A DNA stretch of 64,000 nt from Methylobacterium sp. Leaf123. GTDB taxonomy: Bacteria; Pseudomonadota; Alphaproteobacteria; Rhizobiales; Beijerinckiaceae. Position numbers and translations under genes: made by a program. Of the stretch, positions 47,940-56,805 are shown piece by piece. Location of the stretch: contig NZ_LMNS01000012.1 in the NCBI RefSeq assembly GCF_001423405.1, positions 533,046-597,045 of the forward strand, given 5' to 3'. Position 1 is the stretch's first letter; each line of letters begins with the position of its first letter. The notes under the pieces were generated by a model, which worked only from the letters and a program-made list of their open reading frames with translations, was not told the DNA's origin and did not search any database.

Positions 47940-48641
47940 TCAGCCCTCGACGTAGGGGGCGAGCAGGCGGATGAGGTCGCGCTCGCGCCGGGGCTCCTTG
48001 AGGATGCGCGCCCGCTCGGCCACCGCGTCGAGATGGTGATCCATCAGGGCGGTTGCCCGCTCGGCCTCGCCTGCCACCAGCGCCGTCACGATTTCCCGGT
48101 GCTCGCTCACGGCGCAGTCCGACGAGTGCGGCCGGCTGTAGAGTGACAGGATCAGGGCGCAGCGGTAGCCCAGTTCGGCAACGTAGCGGCGGAGAACCGG
48201 ACTCCCGGTCATCTCAGCGAGCAGCAGGTGAAACTCGGTGGCGAGCCGGATCGAGGCTGCCTCGGGACCGCGGCTCGCCTGCTCCTCACCCGCGATATGT
48301 GCCTTGAGCACGGCCTGCTGCTCGGCGCTCAGACGGCCGGCGAGACGCTGGACCACGAGGCGCTCCAGGCTGATGCGCACGTCGAAGGTGTCGCGCGCCT
48401 CCTCCCAGCTCGGGCTCGCGACCACGGCGATGCGGTTCCGGCGCAGTTCGACCAAGCCCTCGCCCGCGAGCTGGCCGAGCGCCTGTCGTGCGATGGTCCG
48501 GCTGACGCTGAATCGTTCGCCGAGGGCATCCTCTGGCAACCGGTCCCCCGGGGCCAGAGCCCGTTCCACGATGGCCCGCCGCAGGGATCGGCAGATCGTT
48601 CCGACACGGTCAGTCGGGGCGTTCGTCTCACCCTGTCTCAT
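47940..48641 (-). CDS. GntR-family transcriptional regulator (FCD group)
   Basis: A 233-residue regulator. N-terminal winged helix with the GntR motif LPEDALGERFSVSRTIARQA (about residues 35-54), then an all-helical FCD ligand domain (about 85-225) holding metal/ligand-type residues LATEFHLLLAEMTGSPVL and SEHREIVTALVAGE. FCD regulators commonly sense the carboxylate or amino compound whose catabolism they control; the liv-deacetylase-GGT genes are the likely targets. Confidence 0.9.
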   Translation of the reverse strand: MRQGETNAPTDRVGTICRSLRRAIVERALAPGDRLPEDALGERFSVSRTIARQALGQLAGEGLVELRRNRIAVVASPSWEEARDTFDVRISLERLVVQRLAGRLSAEQQAVLKAHIAGEEQASRGPEAASIRLATEFHLLLAEMTGSPVLRRYVAELGYRCALILSLYSRPHSSDCAVSEHREIVTALVAGEAERATALMDHHLDAVAERARILKEPRRERDLIRLLAPYVEG

Positions 48642-49025
48642 CGCGGACGTGCATCAACCTTGTGACAGAGAACAAACGCGCTCGACCGACGCGGCAGATC
48701 GGTTCGACCGCGCATGTCCGCTTCGAGCCGCCTCGAAGCGGGTTCGCCTCCGATGCACAAATGACGCCGAAGCGGCTCGGCCTCGTTTGCCCCGGTCGTC
48801 GAACCGGCGCAACGCGTGGGTGACGCGACCCGTAGCGGTCAGCCCCTCCGGGTGCTTACCGATCGCAATGCGCCGCATGAAGGGCCATGCGTTCACGGTC
48901 GGCCGCATTGTCCGGACCAGCGGACGCCCCCAAGAGCGCTTGCAGTACGGTTTAAACCAATCAACGGTGAAAGATATATTTATACGGTCTTGGTCGTGAT
49001 CGGTGCGGTCACGATTACAGGGTCA
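48642..49025. other. Gene-free interval after gntR
   Basis: No supported gene. The stretch 48955-49030 is unusually AT-rich for this genome and encodes, in one rightward frame, a short hydrophobic run (TVLVVIGAVTITGSLCFMA) without a start or ribosome site. Confidence 0.45.
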
Positions 49026-49481
49026 CTATGCTTTATGGCCGCGCGCGTAGGGCTGGGGTGTAAAGTCCTGGGGGCCGTCGGGGCGTGCGGCAACCGGTTC
49101 CTGCCGGTGCTGTTCTCCGGTCGCAATCGCTTGAGCGCGTTGCAGCTCGGCCGTTCGTTCATCGATGGCGTCGCGGCAGGACGGAAAACCCTGCGCATCG
49201 ACCGTTGTGCCGAGCATCAAGTGGTCTTGGTCGATCGACATCCGCCACCCGCGGTCCGATCCGTCCCGTGCGGTCATGGCCGCCATGCACCGATCGAGGA
49301 AATCGAGGCGCGCCCCGTCATCCCCGGAGGCCGCCTCAAGGGCCGCACAGATCAGGTCGGTCTCTTCGCGGGTCAGCCAGACCGTCGATGTTCCAAAGCC
49401 CTGGCGCTCGGCCTCGGACATCTCTCTCGACAGACGGGCGGCCAGCGCTTTGCGCGATGGTCCGGGACGAGAAGCGGTCAT
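49026..49481 (-). CDS. Hypothetical protein
   Basis: A 151-residue reading frame from ATG 49481 (after GGAAGG). It is hydrophilic, with a helical N-terminal half (SRKALAARLSREMSEAERQG, WLTREETDLICAALEAASGD) that looks protein-like, and a less ordered C-terminus. No family or motif is recognised. The opposite strand is also open but arginine/proline-rich, so this strand is preferred. Confidence 0.5.
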   Translation of the reverse strand: MTASRPGPSRKALAARLSREMSEAERQGFGTSTVWLTREETDLICAALEAASGDDGARLDFLDRCMAAMTARDGSDRGWRMSIDQDHLMLGTTVDAQGFPSCRDAIDERTAELQRAQAIATGEQHRQEPVAARPDGPQDFTPQPYARGHKA

Positions 49482-50489
49482 GGGCGGCCTTCCATGCATC
49501 CGTTTCGCCTTTTCTCCCCCCGTCAGACAAGATTTGCATCCGGGCCCAGTTACAAACGGATCAAGACGCGTACCGCGCCCGCTCGTCCCTGTCCGTAAAC
49601 GCTCTCGGCTCGTCTGGAATGGTGGATTTCGGACGATCCACGCGCTCCCTGTTGTGACATCATCTTTTCCCGCGCGATGGCGCGTGTCTTCGCGACGGAA
49701 CCTGTTCGAGGTCGCTTCTTATCCCGATCGCTGGCTGTTCGGCGGGACGGCCCTACTTCTCTCCGAGTTTGGCTTGCTCAGGCCCTCCGGTGAAGTGTCT
49801 GCAAGGGAAACCGGCCAGGCACGCGCTTCGCCGCGGAGGGGAGAACTCTCCGGCCCTGACGGATCGCTGCTCGCAGACAGTCTCGAAACGGATCAATCTG
49901 GTCGCTTGGCGCCAAACAGCGCGGAGCAGGTGCCGAAGGCGCTCGCGTCACGACGTCGATCGCGGGCGCAATACGCGCATCGCTCGCAGGCTTGCGGTCT
50001 TGGAGTTCGCGGGGATTGTTTCGTGGCAGACGGGCGCGCTCGCCGCCGATGGGGCTGACAACCCGAGCCTCCGGAACGCCACGCTCGTCACGCCAGACGC
50101 AACGAATTTCTCGATCCGGCCGCCGATGCCGTGCCGAGCGACGGCACCAAAATATACACCCGCGATCGTATTCACGCGTCCGGATACAGCCGCAGCGTGA
50201 GAATGGTGGGCCGACAACGAAGAAGATGCCGACCCACCAGCCGCTGGCCTGACAGTATCAGCGCAGCGAAACAATTCAAATGTTACTTTCATCTTTTGTC
50301 AAGTTGGGCTGGCACGCGTTGACACTTTCGTGATCTGGGACCGATTGCATCGGCGCGCCGAATCCACGGTGTGATTGCTATGCGCGGCGTCGACCGTCGT
50401 ATGCATTCTCCATCGGCCCTCAAGCCAACCCTTCAAATGCGACCGATCGCGTACACGCCCTCGCAACGGCGGCTTTCTAGAACACCGCC
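49482..50489. other. About 1 kb gene-poor, possibly degenerate region
   Basis: No intact gene is recognised. GC content drops locally (for example 50130-50310). Two overlapping rightward frames near 49970-50330 each look protein-like over part of their length: one gives AVLEFAGIVSWQTGALAADG and NPSLRNATLVTPDA, the other DPAADAVPSDGTKIYTRDRI. A single-base change would join them, as for a decayed secreted-protein gene. TTGACA at 50319-50324 may be a -35 element. Confidence 0.35.
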
Positions 50490-50855
50490 ATGGGTTCACT
50501 TGCCTTCGAGTTACGACTTCTGGGCGTGGCCGCCGCTCTCGGCGGCTTGCTGCTCATGATGGTCGCGGAAGAGCCAACCCTCGCTTCGGTGGGAGGGGGC
50601 CTTGCCGGTCTCGTTTTCTTCGCGGCGACCCGGCTCGTACCGTACCGTAAGCCGGTGAAGGCGCCGAGAGCGATCGCCGGGGCGCGAGCGGAGACGATGC
50701 CGGAGAGCGAAGCCGGCCCTCCCGGTGCCCCGTTGCCGGCCGATCTGCATGCCGCACTCCAGCGCAAGGTTCGCGTGACACGTCCGCCGAACCAGACGCT
50801 TGCCTCCTCGGTCCTGCCCCCTTCACGGGTGGCGCGGTCCCCGTCGACGCCCTGA
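50490..50855 (+). CDS. Small two-span membrane protein, unknown
   Basis: A 121-residue reading frame from ATG 50490. Two hydrophobic stretches (about residues 8-24 and 30-47) are followed by a basic, Pro/Ala-rich tail. No strong ribosome site and no family recognised. It is convergent with the PAS regulator gene. Confidence 0.42.
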   Translation: MGSLAFELRLLGVAAALGGLLLMMVAEEPTLASVGGGLAGLVFFAATRLVPYRKPVKAPRAIAGARAETMPESEAGPPGAPLPADLHAALQRKVRVTRPPNQTLASSVLPPSRVARSPSTP

Positions 50856-50893
50856 TCGCGGGAACCGGATCAGCGCGGGCTAAGCGTGACGGC

Positions 50894-51910
50894 TCAGACT
50901 TTCCCGAGGGTGAGCGTCCCGTCCTCCATGAACGAGAAGACGATCCCGTGCGTCCGCAAAGCCTTGATCGCGGCCTGGAACGCGCGCCGGGAGGCGCTCA
51001 CGTCTTCATCCTCGAGCCGGCGGACGGTGGAGAACGAAAGTCCGGCCGCTTCGGCGAGCTGCTGCATCGACCAGTCGAGCAAGGCGCGACCCGCCCGCAG
51101 ATGGATGCCGCGGACGAGCTGCTCCAGGCTCTCCTGCATCACCCCCGGCACGGCCCCGTCGAGGTGGAGCGGTGCGATGTAGTTCACCCAACCGTCGCCG
51201 CTGCCATTCGCGTTCCGCATCGGGACCATCACCATGCGATAGGGTGCGATCGCGCCGCTTGCCAAGCTGAGACGGGGGCGCGTGTGGACGACCTGCCGCG
51301 TGAGGTAGAGTTCTCGGCCGTGTTCGCGCCAACGCGCACGTTCCTCCTTCTGGACGGGCAGCGTCGGCTCCTCGAGGAGGGCCTGTAGCGGCAACCCGAC
51401 CAGCTCCAGCCACTCGGGCGAGAAGTCGGTGTAGGGGTAGACGGTGGTGACGGAGGTAAACGCCCCGGTCTGCTCGAAGAGGACTCGCTTGCGCCGACGT
51501 TCCGCGGCCTGCGCGCGCGCCAGCATCTCACGGTCGCTCACATCGATCAGCACGCCCATGGCCTGAAGCGGGCGCCCGTCCGGTGCCATGATCACTTCGC
51601 CGCGGCTCATGACGGTGCGCAGCGTGCCGTCCGGGCGAATGATCCGGAAGGTCTGCTGCGTCATCTGGCCGGTCTGAAGCATCTCCGACGTCGAGGTGAC
51701 ACGGTCCCGGTCCTCCGGGTGGACGAGGGTGAAGAGCAGGCCGTACGCCGCCCGCGCCGTGGTCGGTTCGAGGCCGAGGATGCGAAACAGACCCGGCGAC
51801 CAGACGTGCTCATCCGTGGCGAAGGTCCACGACCACGTTCCGGTCAGGCCGAAGCCTTCGACCATGCGAAGGTAGTCGTGGGACATGATCGGGGACACCG
51901 CCGCAGGCAT
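50894..51910 (-). CDS. PAS-domain regulator with C-terminal helix-turn-helix
   Basis: A 338-residue soluble protein. A PAS-fold-3 domain lies at about residues 15-130 (FGLTGTWSWTFATDEHVWSP, FTLVHPEDRDRV, RIIRPDGTLRTVMSRGEVI). A middle region (about 145-265) resembles a second, more diverged sensor domain. The C-terminus (about 275-335) carries an XRE-like helix-turn-helix, LLDWSMQQLAEAAGLSFSTV, RRLEDEDVSASRRAFQAAIK. PAS plus this short helix-turn-helix is common in Methylobacterium-type genomes; ligand and targets are unknown. Confidence 0.78.
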   Translation of the reverse strand: MPAAVSPIMSHDYLRMVEGFGLTGTWSWTFATDEHVWSPGLFRILGLEPTTARAAYGLLFTLVHPEDRDRVTSTSEMLQTGQMTQQTFRIIRPDGTLRTVMSRGEVIMAPDGRPLQAMGVLIDVSDREMLARAQAAERRRKRVLFEQTGAFTSVTTVYPYTDFSPEWLELVGLPLQALLEEPTLPVQKEERARWREHGRELYLTRQVVHTRPRLSLASGAIAPYRMVMVPMRNANGSGDGWVNYIAPLHLDGAVPGVMQESLEQLVRGIHLRAGRALLDWSMQQLAEAAGLSFSTVRRLEDEDVSASRRAFQAAIKALRTHGIVFSFMEDGTLTLGKV

Positions 51911-52189
51911 ATCCCGGGTTCTCTGACGAGCCGATGATTGTGTGCGACCAGATTGTGCGCTGGCGCTTCGCCTGCAGCCACACTAGCAGAGGGGTGCCGG
52001 GGTAAACCTACCATAAGTTTGCGGATGCGTAGTTCAGCTTTTCCTGGCAGAAGGGTGTCAGCGTCTCTCTTGCCATCCGGCCGCTCGTGGCAGCCTCAGC
52101 CTCAGCCACGCCGCTCCCTCACCCGTCGGGTCTCGGCCACCGGTCCAGCGGTTACGGAGCAGCATCCGTCGGGCGGCGCGTCAGCGAAG
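51911..52189. other. Intergenic region between MFS and PAS-HTH genes
   Basis: About 280 bases with no gene. It holds the 5' flank of the leftward PAS regulator gene and the 3' flank of the leftward MFS gene. No strong hairpin with T-run is seen. Confidence 0.4.
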
Positions 52190-53494
52190 TCATTGCCGAT
52201 TTGGCGCCGGCCGGGCCTCCGCGCTCGAGCCCGGATCTCGCGCGATGTCGCGGCCGAGGCGGAGAACCGCGAGCCCGGCCAGAACCAGCACGGCGGCCAC
52301 CGCGGCCAGCGCGTCGTCGAAGCGACCGGTCGCATCGCGGATCCAGCCCATGAGGGCCGGTCCGGCGAAGCCGCCGAGGCTTCCGAGCGCGTTGATCAGA
52401 GCGATGCCCCCCGCGGCGGCGCTGCCCGTGAGGAGGCGGGTCGGCAAGGTCCAGAAGGTCGGCAGAGCCGCGAAGACCCCCAACGCCGCCGCACTCAGCG
52501 CAGCGATGGTGAGGAGCGGTGTGCCGACTTGGCTCGCGGCAAAGAGGGCGAGGCCGGCGGCGACGGTGGGGATCGCGACATGTCGGGTGCGCTCGCCCGT
52601 GCGGTCGGAATGGCGTGTCCAGACCAGCATGCCCGCCGCCGAGACGATGTAGGGCACGGCGGTGACGAACCCCGTTGCCGTCGTGGTGAAGCCGAAGCCA
52701 CTCACGATCTGCGGCAGCCACAGACCGACAGCGTAGAGGCCGGTGCTGAGCCCGAAATAGACCAGCCCGAGCCCGAGCACCCGCGGATCGAGCAGTGCGG
52801 TACCCAGATGCGCCGTCCGGTTCGGGCCGAGCCGGCGATCCTCCGCCATCCGCGCCACGAGGCTCGCCCGTTCCTCGGCGGTCAGCCAGGAGGCGCGTTC
52901 CGGCCGGTCGGTCAGCACGAACAGGGTCGCGATCCCGAGAAGCAGGCTGGGGGCGGCTTCCAGCAGGTAGAGCCACTGCCAGCCTGCCAGACCGAGCCAG
53001 CCTTCCGTGAGGCTCATGACGAGGCCGGAGAGCGGCGCACCGATCGCCGCCGAGAGCGGCACCGCCATCATGAAGGTGCCGACGATGCCGGCCCGCTGCC
53101 GGGCGGGAAACCAGTAGGTGAGATAGAGGATGATGCCGGGGAAGAAGCCGGCTTCGGCAAGCCCGAGCCCGACGCGCACGAGGTAGAACGACCACTCGCC
53201 GACGACGAGCGCGGTCGAGGCCGAAACCAGCGACCACGTCACCATGATCCGCGCGATCCAGAGCCGCGCCCCGACCCGGTCCAGGATGAGGTTGCTCGGC
53301 ACTTCGAAGGCGACGTAGCCAAGAAAGAACAGACCCGCCCCGAACCCGTAGGCCGTCGCCGACAGGCCGAGATCCCGGTTCATGGTGAGGGCGGCAAAGC
53401 CGACATTCACCCGGTCGAGATAGGCGAAGAAGTAGCACAGCATCAGGAAGGGCAGCAGGCGCCGCGCCACCTTGCTCGTGAGCGCATCCGCCAT
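52190..53494 (-). CDS. MFS transporter, anion:cation symporter (ACS) family
   Basis: A 434-residue carrier with about 12 spans. The N-terminal motif CYFFAYLDRVNVGFAALTMN (about residues 20-39) and FFPGIILYLTYWFPARQRAG (about 117-136) are typical of the ACS family (tartrate, galactarate, 4-hydroxyphenylacetate, phthalate carriers). A conserved charged loop and second half follow. No catabolic genes adjoin it, so the substrate, probably an organic anion, cannot be named. Confidence 0.9.
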   Translation of the reverse strand: MADALTSKVARRLLPFLMLCYFFAYLDRVNVGFAALTMNRDLGLSATAYGFGAGLFFLGYVAFEVPSNLILDRVGARLWIARIMVTWSLVSASTALVVGEWSFYLVRVGLGLAEAGFFPGIILYLTYWFPARQRAGIVGTFMMAVPLSAAIGAPLSGLVMSLTEGWLGLAGWQWLYLLEAAPSLLLGIATLFVLTDRPERASWLTAEERASLVARMAEDRRLGPNRTAHLGTALLDPRVLGLGLVYFGLSTGLYAVGLWLPQIVSGFGFTTTATGFVTAVPYIVSAAGMLVWTRHSDRTGERTRHVAIPTVAAGLALFAASQVGTPLLTIAALSAAALGVFAALPTFWTLPTRLLTGSAAAGGIALINALGSLGGFAGPALMGWIRDATGRFDDALAAVAAVLVLAGLAVLRLGRDIARDPGSSAEARPAPNRQ

Positions 53495-53785
53495 CCCGTC
53501 ACCCCGTCCGATCGCTCGGCCGCGTGCCGTGCGCGGGGATCTCGTAACGGACTTGCCGAGGGCCGGATAGAAGCGGCGTCAGGCCCCGCCGCGGCGGTGA
53601 CCATCGATCACCGAAGGGTGAGGCCGGGATGGGAAGATAGAACTATGTTGTCCCAAACGTTAAGCGAGGCCGTTGGCGATGTCGTCCCCTCTGGCCGGCA
53701 TATCGGAACCGCCTCGGCGCCGTCGGGCTTCCCTTGTGATGGGACTTGCTCGAGCACGGTCCCGAGACCGTTACAGGAGGACGCC
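53495..53785. other. Divergent region between MFS and DUF892 genes
   Basis: About 290 bases with promoters for both flanking genes expected. I looked for an EcfG promoter (GGAAC-N16/17-CGTT) because DUF892 genes are often stress-induced; GGAACC at 53705 and CGTT at 53652 and 53769 are present but not at the correct spacing. Confidence 0.4.
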
Positions 53786-54289
53786 ATGGGTCTGTTCACG
53801 AAGGACATCAAGTCGCTGGACGACCTCTTCGTGCACACGTTGCAGGACGTCTATTACGCGGAGAACCAGATCACCAAAGCTTTGCCGACGATGATCGGGA
53901 AGGCGACGAACGCGCAGCTTCGCCAGGGTTTCGAGACGCATCTGCGCGAGACCGAAGGGCAGATCAAACGCCTCGAACAGGTGTTCGAGATGCATGGCCA
54001 CAAGCCGAAGGCGGTCAACTGCCCCGCCATCGACGGGATCATCAAGGAAGCCAACGAGACCGCCGGTGAGGTCGCCGACAAAGAGGTGCTCGATGCCGCC
54101 CTGCTCGCGGCGGCGCAGGCGGTCGAGCATTACGAGATCGCCCGCTACGGCACCCTCGTCGCCTGGGCCAAGCGGCTCGGCCGCGACGATTGCGCGGCGG
54201 TGCTGCAGCAGACGCTCGATGAGGAGAAGGCCACCGACCAGAAGCTCACGGCCCTGGCCGAGAGCCGGGTGAACCAGAAGGCGGCCTGA
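53786..54289 (+). CDS. DUF892/YciE-family ferritin-like protein
   Basis: A 167-residue four-helix protein: [20 protein letters not shown] (about 11-30) with the first carboxylates, [20 protein letters not shown] (about 54-73), [20 protein letters not shown] (about 108-127) and [15 protein letters not shown]. Family members bind a di-iron site and are linked to osmotic and oxidative stress. ATG 53786 has a good site, AGGAGG. Confidence 0.92.
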   Translation: MGLFTKDIKSLDDLFVHTLQDVYYAENQITKALPTMIGKATNAQLRQGFETHLRETEGQIKRLEQVFEMHGHKPKAVNCPAIDGIIKEANETAGEVADKEVLDAALLAAAQAVEHYEIARYGTLVAWAKRLGRDDCAAVLQQTLDEEKATDQKLTALAESRVNQKAA

Positions 54290-54468
54290 CCACCGACGAA
54301 ACGGACCGCCGCGGTTCCGGCACCGGTCGGACCGGCAACCCGGCGGTCCTGTCATGCCGGATGCAGCGGCCCTCGCGCCTTCCGGCGCGGGGACCTCGCG
54401 CCCGGCGCGGCTCTTCCCTTTGCTCTGCCCGCGACTCGCATCGAGCCGCTTTTGCACCGGTACTGCCG

Positions 54469-55965
54469 ATGACCGCCCTCTTCCCCTTCGACAACAGCTA
54501 TGCGCGCTTGCCCGACCGCTTCTTCGGCCGGGTTGCGCCGACGGCGGTCGAGGCGCCCCGGCTGGTCCGGTTGAACCGGGCGCTCGCCGTGGATCTCGGC
54601 CTCGATCCCGACCGTCTCGAAAGCCCGGAGGGCGTCGAAGTTCTGGCCGGACGGCGGGTGCCGGAGGGCGCGGAGCCGCTGGCGGCCGCCTATGCCGGGC
54701 ACCAGTTCGGGCAATTCGTGCCGCAGCTCGGCGATGGGCGCGCGATCCTGCTGGGCGAGGTCGTGGGCCGGGACGGGCGCCGCCGCGACATCCAACTCAA
54801 AGGGTCCGGCCCGACCCCGTTTTCCCGACGCGGCGACGGACGCGCCGCCCTCGGGCCGGTGCTGCGCGAGTATCTCGTCAGCGAGGCGATGCACGCCCTC
54901 GGCATTCCGACCACCCGTGCGCTCGCGGCCGTGACCACGGGCGAGCGGGTGGTCCGCGAGACGGTGCTGCCGGGCGCCGTGCTGACTCGGGTCGCGTCGA
55001 GCCATATCCGGGTCGGGTCGTTCCAGTTCTTCGCCGCCCGCGGGGATGTCGAAGGTCTGCGCGCGCTCGCCGACCACGCGATCGCGCGCCACGATCCCGA
55101 GGCCGCGCGGGCCGACAATCCCTACCGCGCCTTGCTCGGCGGCGTGATCCGCCGCCAAGCCGCCTTGGTCGCGCGTTGGCTCACCGTCGGCTTCATCCAC
55201 GGCGTGATGAACACCGACAACATGTCGATTGCCGGCGAGACCATCGATTACGGTCCCTGCGCCTTCCTCGACACCTACGATCCGGCGACCGCCTTCAGCT
55301 CCATCGACCGCCACGGGCGCTACGCCTACGGCAACCAGCCGCGCATCGCCCTGTGGAACCTCACCCGGCTCGCCGAGGCACTGCTGCCGCTCCTGTCGGA
55401 GGATGAGACGCAGGCCGTTGCCGAGGCCGAGGCCGCGCTGGCCGGCTTCGCAGCTCAGTTCGAGGCCGCCTATCACGGCGGATTGAACCGCAAGCTCGGT
55501 CTTGCCACGATGCGCGACGGCGATCCCGCGCTTGCGGGCGATCTGCTGAAAACCATGGCCGAGAACGAGGCCGACTTCACCCTCACCTTCCGGCGCCTCG
55601 GCGAGGCTGCGCCGGGACCCGACGGCGAAGCGGATCCGGCGGCGGTCGAGGCCGTGCGCAGCCTGTTCATCGACCCGACCGCCTATGACCGCTGGGCCGA
55701 AGGCTGGCGTCGCCGGCTCAGCGAGGAGCCGGGCGATGCCGAGGCGAAGCGGCAAATGATGCGGACCGCCAATCCCGCCTTCATCCCCCGCAACCACCGC
55801 GTGGAGGCGATGATCGAGGCCGCGGTCGAACGGCAGGATTTCGCGCCGTTCGAAACGTTGCTGACCGTCCTTGCCCGCCCCTACGACGACCAGCCGGACT
55901 TCGCGTCTTACGCCGAGGCTCCGGAAGGCGGCGGGCGTGGATATCGCACCTTCTGCGGAACCTGA
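54469..55965 (+). CDS. selO: SelO (YdiU) protein AMPylase family
   Basis: A 499-residue pseudokinase-fold enzyme; SelO proteins transfer AMP to Ser/Thr/Tyr and are tied to redox stress. The opening [33 protein letters not shown] (about 63-82), [20 protein letters not shown] (about 108-127), [13 protein letters not shown] and [20 protein letters not shown] (about 247-266) are all diagnostic. The C-terminal FCGT has Cys in the place where animal SelO carries selenocysteine. ATG 54469 is chosen because it precedes the conserved opening; the frame is open to 54361. Confidence 0.95.
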   Translation: MTALFPFDNSYARLPDRFFGRVAPTAVEAPRLVRLNRALAVDLGLDPDRLESPEGVEVLAGRRVPEGAEPLAAAYAGHQFGQFVPQLGDGRAILLGEVVGRDGRRRDIQLKGSGPTPFSRRGDGRAALGPVLREYLVSEAMHALGIPTTRALAAVTTGERVVRETVLPGAVLTRVASSHIRVGSFQFFAARGDVEGLRALADHAIARHDPEAARADNPYRALLGGVIRRQAALVARWLTVGFIHGVMNTDNMSIAGETIDYGPCAFLDTYDPATAFSSIDRHGRYAYGNQPRIALWNLTRLAEALLPLLSEDETQAVAEAEAALAGFAAQFEAAYHGGLNRKLGLATMRDGDPALAGDLLKTMAENEADFTLTFRRLGEAAPGPDGEADPAAVEAVRSLFIDPTAYDRWAEGWRRRLSEEPGDAEAKRQMMRTANPAFIPRNHRVEAMIEAAVERQDFAPFETLLTVLARPYDDQPDFASYAEAPEGGGRGYRTFCGT

Positions 55966-56344
55966 GACGAATACATTTCTTACAATATGTCGTCACAAGC
56001 AACTGAGTCGTGATATAGATCATTTGCCGAATTATATTGGATGATTGCAGATTATTTTATTTGAGATCAGTCTTTCCGTAAGAATGCGACCGTAGCTACC
56101 CTCCCCGATCCATCGACCTCTGCGATGGGCTCGGGGAGGTCGTCAGGCCGCAGAGCGTCCGCTCGCCCGAGACAGTTCGACGGCCGCTCGCTGCCCGTGC
56201 TGCTCTGCTCGGCGGTCTGTTCGTTCTGGCCGCGACCCTTGCGGTCGGCGGCAATCTGCGGCTTGAGGCCCGCGCCGCCGATGCGCTGGACAGCCCTCTG
56301 CGCTTGCTCCGAGCCGGCATGGTTCGCGACGGAGCGTCGTGAGC
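55966..56344. other. AT-rich spacer after selO, with a possible gene relic
   Basis: The first ~120 bases (55970-56090) are strikingly AT-rich for this genome. A rightward frame between 56112 and 56342 encodes a hydrophobic run (ARAALLGGLFVLAATLAVGG) but has no start codon, and a stop at 56340. It may be the decayed front of the chemoreceptor relic that follows. Confidence 0.4.
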
Positions 56345-56461
56345 GCGAACCTCAACGCTGTCACTGTCCAGATGCTCGCCTCGGCGTCCGAGCTGTCGCA
56401 GCAATCGGAGCATCCGCGCGCCGAGGTGACGCACGTCCTGGGAACGGTGCGGTTAGCCTGA
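56345..56461 (+). pseudogene. 3' end of a methyl-accepting chemotaxis protein gene (relic)
   Basis: The 38 codons before the TGA at 56459-56461 read ANLNAVTVQMLASASELSQQ then SEHPRAEVTHVLGTVRLA. This is the pattern ending many alphaproteobacterial chemoreceptors (ASELS-x-QSE-x-L-R-x-EV-x-x-FL-x-TVRAA), with His-Pro and His-Val substitutions at conserved sites. The signalling, HAMP and sensor domains are missing, and the upstream frame is broken, so this is a deletion remnant. Confidence 0.6.
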
Positions 56462-56526
56462 AGCGACGGAGCGGGGGAACACGGATCAAATACAAGCTTC
56501 GCCGCCGCAAATACGGACGGTGCGGA

Positions 56527-56555
56527 TTGACGGGAGGGTGCGTATCGCTTACTCC
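56527..56555 (+). promoter_or_regulatory. Probable ilv operon promoter
   Basis: TTGACG (56527-56532), a 17-base spacer and TACTCC (56550-56555). Transcription from about 56562 would give a leader of about 70 bases before the leader peptide. Confidence 0.5.
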
Positions 56556-56630
56556 GCGCCCCTCACTTGCAGAATCTCAGTTGCAGGTCGCTCGCCGAAA
56601 CTCGGCGGGTCAGCGGCGAACGGATCGACG

Positions 56631-56681
56631 ATGCGCACGGTTCTTATCGTAGTGGAAGCGCCACAGACGGGGCGGGCTTGA
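56631..56681 (+). CDS. ilvL: ilv leader peptide (attenuation)
   Basis: A 16-residue reading frame, MRTVLIVVEAPQTGRA. It holds five consecutive branched-chain codons (GTT CTT ATC GTA GTG: Val-Leu-Ile-Val-Val), as expected for ribosome-mediated attenuation by leucine/isoleucine/valine supply. It is followed 35 bases later by an intrinsic terminator and then by ilvB. Its ribosome site is weak. Stalling at the run could let GGCCC (56696-56700) pair with GGGCC of the terminator (56728-56732) as an antiterminator. The function is inferred from position and codon content. Confidence 0.72.
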   Translation: MRTVLIVVEAPQTGRA

Positions 56682-56716
56682 TCTCAAGCCTGACAGGCCC
56701 GGTCGGTGGCGCATGC

Positions 56717-56740
56717 AGGGTCCCTCGGGGCCCTTTTTTA
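56717..56740 (+). terminator. Attenuator terminator upstream of ilvB
   Basis: AGGGTCC (56717-56723) pairs with GGGCCCT (56728-56734, one G-U pair) around CTCG, directly followed by a run of T (56734-56739). It lies between the leader peptide and ilvB, where an attenuator belongs. Confidence 0.85.
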
Positions 56741-56805
56741 TTGCGCGAAATCCAACGGGCCGGCATGCGGATCGGAAGACGAAGAACGGATTGATGGAGG
56801 ATTCG

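Noticed and set aside
48955..49030. Short hydrophobic peptide gene in the AT-rich stretch
   Set aside because: No start codon with ribosome site, and the frame runs into the antisense of the following gene.
53641..53785. EcfG promoter for the DUF892 gene
   Set aside because: GGAAC-like and CGTT elements are present but never with the 16-17 base spacing.
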